Translations under genes and position numbers: made by a program
Assembly (NCBI GenBank): GCA_002343845.1
Contig: DDSQ01000125.1
Span: 108,793 to 119,561 of the forward strand
Direction: 5' to 3'
DNA: 10,769 nucleotides
Source of the DNA: Planctomycetes bacterium UBA2386
Lineage (GTDB): Bacteria; Planctomycetota; UBA1135; UBA2386
In this document: positions 5,795-10,769 of the stretch, in pieces
How positions within the stretch are numbered: position 1 is the stretch's first letter
How the letters are laid out: every line of letters begins with the position of its first letter
The notes under the pieces: generated by a model
Told to the model about the DNA's origin: nothing
The model's database searches: none
What the model saw: the letters and a program-made list of their open reading frames with translations, nothing else

Positions 5795-7600
5795 TCAGGG
5801 CAGGACGAACGGGATCGCCGGCGAGGTGCCGGGGACCTGGAGTTGGAAGTCGACGACGACGTGCGCGGCGAACAGCGCCAGCCCCGTGAGCTGGCTCGGC
5901 ACCGGCAGCGTCAGGTCGACGCTGCGATACCCGAGCGACGGCATCACCGCGAGGAAGCCCGGCGCCCCGAGCGAGGCCTGGCACAGCGTGTCGAACGCGA
6001 GCGGCACGGTGGCGCCGCCGAACTGGATCGGCGGGCTCGTCGACTCGGCGAGCAACAACACGCTGTAGAGGCCGGCGTGGTCGAGTGCCGTGCCGTGCAA
6101 CGTCAGACGGTCGGGGACGATCGACACGCCGCACTGCACGGCGTGCGTCGTCGCGTCGCTGTCGTTGGTGCGGCCGGGCGAGCCGCGGTCGCCGGCACCG
6201 AACGTCTGCGGTGCGGGGGCGTAGTTGGCGCTGGCCTGCGAGCCGAACAGGTCGACGCGTTCGGCGGCGATGCCGCTGCCGCCGGGGAAGCCGCTGGCGT
6301 AGGTGAGCGAGTCGACGACCGTGACGCCCTGCGCCAACGTCACACTGTCGCTGGTGTCGCCGAGCGCGATCGACGCGAACGGCAACGGCACGCCCAGCGG
6401 CTGGCCGCCGTTGCGCGACGGCGCGGCGTCGGCCTGGAACAGCAGCGCGCGCCCCGGCACCAGCATCAGGTTGCTGGCGATCGTGACGGTGCCGGCGTTG
6501 TCCGACAGCGACAGCCCCGCGAGCCCGACCGGCCGGCTGCCGACGTTCCGCACCTCGACGTACTCGCCGTTGGTGTCCGGCACGAGGTTCGGATTGCGAT
6601 GCACTTCGCTGATGCGCACGTCCCCCGCCGCGAGGACCGGCACCGCCACTTCGTCGCAGAAGAAGTCGAGGAAGTCGCCGTTGTGCGCGGTCGCGCGGTA
6701 CCGGCGGCCGTCGCTGTCGATGCGCAACGTGCCGGTGACGCCGAAGCCGATCGTCGACCCGCTGCCGGTCGTCGTCGACAGCAGCATGCGCGCCGCCGCG
6801 GCCTGGTTGATGCGGTTGACGATCGTCGTCGTCGGATGCCCGAACGAGTTGCCGACCCCGCAGCTCACCACTGCCAGTTCGGGCGCCAGATTGGCCAGCA
6901 GGTTGAGGTTGGTCGACGTGTTCGAACCGTGGTGGTTCAGCTTGTAGACGTCGACGTCGCCGCAGGCGAGCGAAGCTGGCGTCTCGACGTCGGCGGTGCT
7001 GCTGCCGCCGCCGGTCAGGTCGCCGCCGAGCCACATCGAGAACTGGCCATACTCGAGTTTCAGCGCGAGCGACCGCGAGTTCTCCTCCTGCGCCGAGGCC
7101 GCGGGGTTGACGAAGCCGCCGCCCTGGATGCTGCCGTTGGCGGCGATGCAGCGCATGGTGGCGCCGCCGCCGAGCGCGTAGACGCCGCCGACCGTGATCG
7201 CCTGCCGCCGCGCGCCGGCCGCTGCGAGGTAGTTGTTCGTCGCCGTGTTGTTCGGCCGATTGACGTCGCCGCGGTCGTAGGCGAACTGGAACGGCAAGGC
7301 GTTCAGCACCTCGTCGAGGCCGCCGTGATGGTCCTCGTGGTAGTGCGACAGGAACGTGAAGCCGTAGCCGGTCGGCGCCAAGCCGGCGATCGCCGGCAGC
7401 ATCGACGCCGTGCCCTGGCCGCCCGGTCCGGCGTCGACGACGTGGATCGTGCCGTTCGGGGCGCGCACCACGATGCCATCGCCCTGCCCCACCGCGACCA
7501 GCACGACCGTCAACCCGACCGGCGCGTCCGCCTGGCTGGTCTGGCCGCAGAGGGTCGCGACGAACGCGAGCACTACGGCGGCGAAACGAGCGGCGAGCAT
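5795..7600 (-). CDS. Secreted ComEC-like metallo-beta-lactamase with lamin-tail domain
   Basis: 601 residues. A signal peptide spans about residues 1-20. The metallo-beta-lactamase domain (about 28-300) is of the ComEC/Rec2 type: VGQGDGIVV (37-45), DAG (56-58), the metal-binding HYHEDH (86-91), GGDL (192-195), KLNHHGS (220-226) and SFGHP (252-256). A lamin-tail domain follows (about 325-450: RISEVHRNPN, NGEYVEVRNVG, LAGLSLSDNAG, DTSDSVTLAQG), then a SPGRTND linker. The final ~110 residues (LGAPGFLAV, LTGLALFAAHVVVD) resemble the C-terminus of the PPC protein. In ComEC this hydrolase fold is thought to degrade one DNA strand during uptake; here there are no transmembrane channel segments, so it is a stand-alone exported hydrolase, perhaps acting on nucleic acid or phosphodiesters. 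Metal ligands look intact. The substrate is inferred, not shown. It is first in the minus-strand block with hpt and starts divergently from upp. Confidence 0.88.
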   Translation of the reverse strand: MLAARFAAVVLAFVATLCGQTSQADAPVGLTVVLVAVGQGDGIVVRAPNGTIHVVDAGPGGQGTASMLPAIAGLAPTGYGFTFLSHYHEDHHGGLDEVLNALPFQFAYDRGDVNRPNNTATNNYLAAAGARRQAITVGGVYALGGGATMRCIAANGSIQGGGFVNPAASAQEENSRSLALKLEYGQFSMWLGGDLTGGGSSTADVETPASLACGDVDVYKLNHHGSNTSTNLNLLANLAPELAVVSCGVGNSFGHPTTTIVNRINQAAAARMLLSTTTGSGSTIGFGVTGTLRIDSDGRRYRATAHNGDFLDFFCDEVAVPVLAAGDVRISEVHRNPNLVPDTNGEYVEVRNVGSRPVGLAGLSLSDNAGTVTIASNLMLVPGRALLFQADAAPSRNGGQPLGVPLPFASIALGDTSDSVTLAQGVTVVDSLTYASGFPGGSGIAAERVDLFGSQASANYAPAPQTFGAGDRGSPGRTNDSDATTHAVQCGVSIVPDRLTLHGTALDHAGLYSVLLLAESTSPPIQFGGATVPLAFDTLCQASLGAPGFLAVMPSLGYRSVDLTLPVPSQLTGLALFAAHVVVDFQLQVPGTSPAIPFVLP

Positions 7601-7675
7601 CGGCGGACTCTAGCAGGCCTCCCCCGGCCACGCATGCCGCCCGCCCGAGCCGGGCGCGACGGTTGTGGCCTTGGT
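7601..7675. promoter_or_regulatory. Divergent intergenic region with a small hairpin
   Basis: This 75-bp gap separates the divergent MBL and upp starts and must hold both promoters unless transcripts begin inside genes. It contains a perfect 6-bp inverted repeat with a 3-nt spacer at 7642-7656 (CGCCCG AGC CGGGCG). Neither gene has a clear Shine-Dalgarno at normal spacing. On the minus strand TGCTAGAGT lies about 7 nt before the MBL ATG and resembles an extended -10, which would imply a leaderless or nearly leaderless transcript; this is speculative. Confidence 0.35.
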
Positions 7676-8470
7676 ATGGTCGACCGCATGCCGGCGCTGC
7701 TCGAACATCGCTACGGACCTTCGGTCGTCGTGTTCGACGATCCGTTCTTGTCGGGTTTGCTGGCTCGCGTCGGCAGCCCGGACACCGGCACCGCCGAAGT
7801 GCCGGCCCTGGTCCGCAGCGCCTACGTGCGCCTGCTGCAGGAAGTGCTCGCGCGCGAGTTCCCGCGGCGTGAGCAGCGCACTCCCACGCGCATGACGGCG
7901 CAGGAACCACGCGCGTTCGTGCACGACCGGTTGTTCTGCCGCGAGACGCGTCTGGTGATCTGCGCGGTGATCCGCGCCGGAATCCTGCCGGCCCAGGCCT
8001 GCTACGAGGCGGCGATCGAAGTGCTGCCGCCAGCCAACGTGCGACTCGACTTCCTCAACCTGTCGCGCGTCACCGACGACGAGCACCACGTCACCGGCGT
8101 GCGCCTCGACGGCAGCAAGATCGGCGGACCGGTCGACGACGCGGTGGTGCTGGTACCCGATCCGATGGGCGCGACCGGCAGCACGGTGTGCCGCGCCGTC
8201 GACGTCTACCGCGAACTCACGGGCCGCCCGCCGCTGCGCCTTGTCGCCGCGCACCTGATGGTGACGCCCGAGGCGGTGCGCCGCGTCACCGCCGTGCATC
8301 CCGACGTGCGGCTCTACGCCGGGAGGCTCGACCGCGGGCTGTCGAGCGAGCGGGCGCTGGCGAGCGTTCCCGGCACGTTCCCCGGCGAGGAACGTGGGCT
8401 CAACGACGTGCAGTACATCGTGCCGGGTGCGGGCGGCATGGGCGAGCTGCTGACGAACAGCTGGGTCTGA
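7676..8470 (+). CDS. upp: Uracil phosphoribosyltransferase
   Basis: 264 residues from ATG 7676; ATG 7688 is an equally possible start, as neither has a clear ribosome binding site. It makes UMP from uracil and PRPP in cytoplasmic pyrimidine salvage. Evidence: VIRAGILPA (98-106), matching the family's ILRAG segment; the PRPP-binding loop VLVPDPMGATGST (158-170), matching DPMLATGGT; HPDVRLYAGRLDRGL (208-222), matching the HPDV...ALDxxL region; and the uracil-site segment YIVPGAGGMGEL (247-258). It is longer than the ~208 residues of the well-known bacterial enzymes. Extra residues lie at the N-terminus and as an insertion of about 15 residues (S224-R240) before the uracil-site loop. The usual GDxGDR of that loop reads GGMGEL here. 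It may therefore be a divergent subfamily. It is divergent from the MBL-hpt block, so both base-salvage genes sit within 2.5 kb. Confidence 0.88.
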   Translation: MVDRMPALLEHRYGPSVVVFDDPFLSGLLARVGSPDTGTAEVPALVRSAYVRLLQEVLAREFPRREQRTPTRMTAQEPRAFVHDRLFCRETRLVICAVIRAGILPAQACYEAAIEVLPPANVRLDFLNLSRVTDDEHHVTGVRLDGSKIGGPVDDAVVLVPDPMGATGSTVCRAVDVYRELTGRPPLRLVAAHLMVTPEAVRRVTAVHPDVRLYAGRLDRGLSSERALASVPGTFPGEERGLNDVQYIVPGAGGMGELLTNSWV

Positions 8471-8836
8471 CGACGAGCGCTCTGCGACTCACCGAACCGC
8501 TCGCTCGCGCAGCCCTTCGTAGAGCCGCGCGTGCTCGAGCAGGATCGCCAGCATGCCGCTGCGCACGGCGAGCCTGCGGCACGGCGACGAGTTGGTCCTT
8601 GGAGACGAGGAAGAGACTCATTCAGGGCGGCCGAGAGCCATGACCAGAGTTCGGCCACGGGGAGCTTCGGACTCAACTCAACCGTTCGGCCGGGCGCATG
8701 ACGGCGGAGGCAGCAGCACACAACGTCACCACGCCGCGTCTGCGCCCAGCCCGTCGACAAGCTCGGGAGAAAGGAAGGTCCGTCTGGGTCCATGGCATCC
8801 GGCCACCAGACCCTCGGCGCTTCCCGCGGTCACGCT
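8471..8836. other. Gene-poor stretch downstream of upp
   Basis: No convincing gene is present over about 366 bp. The only protein-like fragment is on the minus strand: an ATG at 8621 opens MSLFLVSKDQLVAV, and a second frame ending at the stop 8491-8489 reads RSGMLAILLEHARLYEGLR. A single frameshift near 8570-8580 would join them into about 40 residues, so this may be the tail of a decayed gene. I recognise no family. No clear terminator for upp is seen. The region probably marks the left edge of the acquired segment. Confidence 0.3.
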
Positions 8837-8883
8837 CGAGTGTCACCCATGTGCCCGGACACGAGTGTCACCCATGTAGCCGG
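8837..8883. repeat. Two direct repeats resembling an IS21-family terminus
   Basis: A 22-bp unit occurs twice, at 8837-8858 and 8862-8883 (period 25 bp): CGAGTGTCACCCATGT followed by GCCCGG or AGCCGG, 20 of 22 identical. From memory of the family, IS21-type elements carry multiple end repeats of the form TGTCACCCATGT..CCGG beginning with TG at the tip. If so, the element's interior would lie to the right, but rhuM ends only 32 bp away and no istA or istB is present. It is thus at most a solo, truncated end. A regulatory repeat is the alternative. Confidence 0.5.
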
Positions 8884-8914
8884 GTCGGACCGTACACCGG
8901 ATACCGCGGAAAGC

Positions 8915-10012
8915 TCACGCCCCACCCCCACCCGCCGCCCCGTCCTTCCCCTTCCGGCCCCGCCGCTTCGGCAGCCTCTTCGCGGCCTCCTCCAGCGCCT
9001 GCAACCCATCCACCACCCCGCGCTCCTCCGCGACCTCGCGCCGCCGCGCCTCGAACCGCTCGTACTCCCCCAGCGCCTTCTCGTCCGCATCCTCGCGCCG
9101 CACCTTCCCCGCACTCCCGAGCACCGCGCGCTCGTGGAACTTCAGGAACTCGTCCAGCTTCTCCGGCCAGTCGCGAAGGAACACCTGCTTCCGCCGCCGC
9201 GCCTGGTCCTCGGCGAAGTCCAAGAACATCACGACGATCCGGTTCAGCTCCCCGATCTCGTCCTCGCGCAGGTAGTTCTTCGCCACCGTCACGTCGGACC
9301 GACGCACCCGATCGCCCGCCCACGTCGTGAGCCCCATGTTGGCCTTGCCCGCGTCGACGCGCTCCACGATCAGCTCCGGCGCCGTCATCCCGGTCACCGC
9401 GTGGTGCAGCTTGTTCTGCACCGTGAAGAACACCGCCTGCGTCGTCTCCGTGCTCGGCGCGTAGTCGGCGGCGAGCGCCAGGATGTCTCGCACCCGCGTG
9501 TACATCCGCTTCTCGCTCGCGCGGATGTCGCGGATCCGTTCGAGCAGCTCGTCGAAGTAGTCGGGCACTCCTGGGCCGGGCGGGTTCTTCAGCCTCGCGT
9601 CGTCCATGGTGAAGCCCTTCACCAAGAACTCGCGCAACCGCGCCGTCGCCCACTGCCGGAACTGCTTGCCGCGCGGGCTCTTGACCCGGTAGCCGACCGC
9701 TAGGATCGCCTCGAGGCTGTAGTGCTCGAGGTCGCGGGCCACCTGACGAACCCCCTCGGTTCGAACGATCCGGAAATTCCGGATAGTTGCCTCCCGGGTG
9801 AGCTCCGCCTCCGCATAGATGTTCGCGAGGTGCTCGTTGATGGTCCGCACGTCCTTCTGGAAGAGCTCGGCGAGCATCGCCTGAGTCAGCCAGATCGACT
9901 CGCCCTCGAACCGGCACTGCACGCGCGTCGCACCATCCTCGGCCTGGTAGAGCACTACCGCGGACTGCGGCACCGACGGGTCCTCCGGGTTGTCCGACTT
10001 CTTGCCTGCCAT
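8915..10012 (-). CDS. rhuM: RhuM-family protein of a type I restriction-modification locus
   Basis: 365 residues from ATG 10012. Family signatures are strong in the N-terminal half: SIWLTQAMLAELFQKDVRTI (39-58), a helix-turn-helix-like start; HLANIYAEAEL (61-71); REATIRNFRIVRTEGVRQV (73-91); HYSLEAILAVGYRVKSPRGK (97-116); FRQWATARLREFLVKGFTMD (118-137). The C-terminal half is helical (for example GLTTWAGDRVRRSDVTVAKN, 227-246) and ends in a basic then Gly/Ala-rich tail (KRRGRKGKDGAAGGGGA). RhuM was named as a Salmonella pathogenicity-island protein, and homologues are often found inside type I restriction-modification operons between hsdM, hsdS and hsdR. Its biochemical role is not settled. 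It follows the shrunken hsdM by 80 bp on the same strand. No good Shine-Dalgarno precedes the ATG; GGAAGAGA lies some 20 nt upstream. The frame is open back to 10249, but that overlaps hsdM, so the ATG is preferred. Confidence 0.9.
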   Translation of the reverse strand: MAGKKSDNPEDPSVPQSAVVLYQAEDGATRVQCRFEGESIWLTQAMLAELFQKDVRTINEHLANIYAEAELTREATIRNFRIVRTEGVRQVARDLEHYSLEAILAVGYRVKSPRGKQFRQWATARLREFLVKGFTMDDARLKNPPGPGVPDYFDELLERIRDIRASEKRMYTRVRDILALAADYAPSTETTQAVFFTVQNKLHHAVTGMTAPELIVERVDAGKANMGLTTWAGDRVRRSDVTVAKNYLREDEIGELNRIVVMFLDFAEDQARRRKQVFLRDWPEKLDEFLKFHERAVLGSAGKVRREDADEKALGEYERFEARRREVAEERGVVDGLQALEEAAKRLPKRRGRKGKDGAAGGGGA

Positions 10013-10092
10013 GGCGGCATCCGTGCGACTGGGTCTCTTCCTGCCAAGTGGGGCATGGGGGGCGTCGTCGCCAGCACTGCGCGAACCGGTCT

Positions 10093-10569
10093 TCACTTCG
10101 AGAGCCCCTGGATCATCGGCACGATCCGATCCGTCACCACCTTCAGATCCGCGCCGATCTGCGCCAACGGCCGCGGCGGCTTCCAGACGTAGAAGTGCCG
10201 GTTGCACGGGATCTCGTAGCCGACCTTCGTCTTCTCGTCGTCGATCCACGCATCCGGAGCGTGCGGCAGCACCTCGCGCCGGAAGTACGCCTGCACGTCC
10301 TCCGCGAGCGGCAAGTTCTCGGTGTCGCGCAGGTTCGCATCGGGCACCGGCTTGCCCTTCTGCTTGCCCTTCGTCGCCTGCACCGCCTGCCTCTTCTCGT
10401 CGCGCTCGGGCCGCTCGGCCGTGATCGTGCGGTAACCGACCTCGACGCTCGCGAAGATCCGGCGGACCGTGAACGGCAGGATCACCTTGCCGTACTCAGC
10501 GGGCTTGTAGTCGCCACGCAGCAGATCGGCGACCGACCACAGGAAGGAGGAGAGGTTGGGTTCGGACAT
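10093..10569 (-). pseudogene. hsdM: Internally deleted type I methyltransferase subunit HsdM
   Basis: The open frame is 158 codons, where HsdM proteins are usually 480 or more residues. Residues 1-35 match the HsdM N-terminal helical domain (NLSSFLWSVADLLRGDYKP, EYGKVILPFTV). Residues from 36 on match the HsdM C-terminus: IFASVEVGYRTITAERP, then LAEDVQAYFRREVLPHAPDA, WIDDEKTKVGYEI, NRHFYVWKPPRPL and a short helix to the stop. The whole N6-adenine methylase core, with its SAM-binding motif and NPP(F/Y) catalytic motif, is absent. The join lies near 10459-10465, after ILPFTV, keeps the frame, and falls beside CGCCGG, where intact genes also encode Arg-Arg (FTVLRRL). It cannot be an active methyltransferase. 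A short translated product is still possible. GGAGG lies 17 nt before the ATG, a rather long spacing. Confidence 0.88.
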
Positions 10570-10705
10570 CGTGACGCGGTGCCGTCCCTCCGGACGCGGG
10601 CGCGCATGCTGCCACGGTCGTCGGGCCGGAGCCACGTTCGCCCGCGTTCGCACCCAACTCGGCCTTGCGCCGCCAGCGAGTCGCCCGCTATTCCCTCCCG
10701 CCCGC
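10570..10705. promoter_or_regulatory. Divergent spacer between the hsdM remnant and eno
   Basis: This 136-bp gap separates the outward-facing hsdM remnant and enolase starts, so it should contain the enolase promoter. It is GC-rich; I see no convincing -10/-35 pair, operator or hairpin, and no purine-rich ribosome binding site immediately before the enolase ATG (the sequence is pyrimidine-rich). Confidence 0.3.
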
Positions 10706-10769
10706 ATGACCACCATCGTCCACGTGCAAGGCCGCGAAGTGCTCGATTCGCGCGGCAACCCCACCGTCG
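10706..10769 (+). CDS. eno: Enolase, N-terminal fragment (continues past window)
   Basis: The 21 complete codons from ATG 10706 read MTTIVHVQGREVLDSRGNP then TV. The segment GREVLDSRGNPTV is the strongly conserved enolase N-terminus, including the Ser-Arg-Gly-Asn loop that closes over the active site. Enolase (phosphopyruvate hydratase) converts 2-phosphoglycerate to phosphoenolpyruvate in glycolysis, in the cytoplasm. The gene runs off the right edge, so only the start can be judged. It faces away from the restriction-modification remnant and gives a core-genome anchor on the right flank. Confidence 0.93.
   Translation, partial: MTTIVHVQGREVLDSRGNPTV

Noticed and set aside
5214..7910. An 898-codon minus-strand frame that would fuse a long N-terminal part to Hpt
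   Set aside because: Only its last ~190 codons look like protein (Hpt). The rest is out of frame across the MBL gene and is Arg-rich nonsense.
10013..10249. Upstream extension of the rhuM frame to an ATG at 10249
   Set aside because: The extension runs out of frame through the conserved end of hsdM and has no family similarity; the ATG at 10012 fits the family better.
8915..10569. A functional type I restriction-modification system
   Set aside because: The HsdM catalytic core is missing and neither hsdS nor hsdR is present in the window, so only a relic plus rhuM can be supported.

Overview
The window is very GC-rich and densely coding. I infer a planctomycete, probably of the Pla/Poly30-like lineages, from recalled family features rather than a search. 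The signs are large secreted proteins with 'EPNNT' pre-peptidase C-terminal (PPC) domains, a secreted metallo-beta-lactamase (MBL) protein with a lamin-tail domain, and a recurrent C-terminal beta-rich domain on both intact secreted proteins.

Layout. The left 7.6 kb is a minus-strand block, read right to left: a secreted ComEC-like MBL with a lamin-tail domain (7600-5795); a hypoxanthine phosphoribosyltransferase 8 bp further on (5786-5214); a secreted PPC-domain protein (5161-3482); and a TPR-CHAT protein that starts at 3345 and runs off the left edge with no stop. The TPR-CHAT gene has no long conventional ORF call because its stop is outside the window, but I translated every codon from 3345 to 1 and the frame is open throughout. 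Its N-terminus is a truncated near-copy of the neighbouring PPC gene (leader, signal peptide and most of a PPC domain), joined in frame to what looks like the gene's own start: an internal ATG at 2970 with a Shine-Dalgarno-like sequence and a second signal peptide.

A uracil phosphoribosyltransferase gene (7676-8470) diverges from the MBL gene. Both base-salvage enzymes therefore flank a secreted hydrolase, which fits (but does not prove) scavenging of extracellular nucleic acid.

From about 8471 to 10705 the content looks acquired and decayed. There is a gene-poor stretch, two direct repeats resembling an IS21-family end, an intact-looking rhuM-family gene, and a type I restriction-modification hsdM gene reduced to 158 codons, with its first ~35 and last ~120 residues joined and the catalytic core gone. 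No hsdS or hsdR is present here. The right edge holds the first 21 codons of enolase, a housekeeping gene, so the restriction-modification relic sits between two core-metabolism genes.

The main points of interest are the PPC/TPR-CHAT chimera with its duplicated leader, and the collapsed type I system that kept rhuM.
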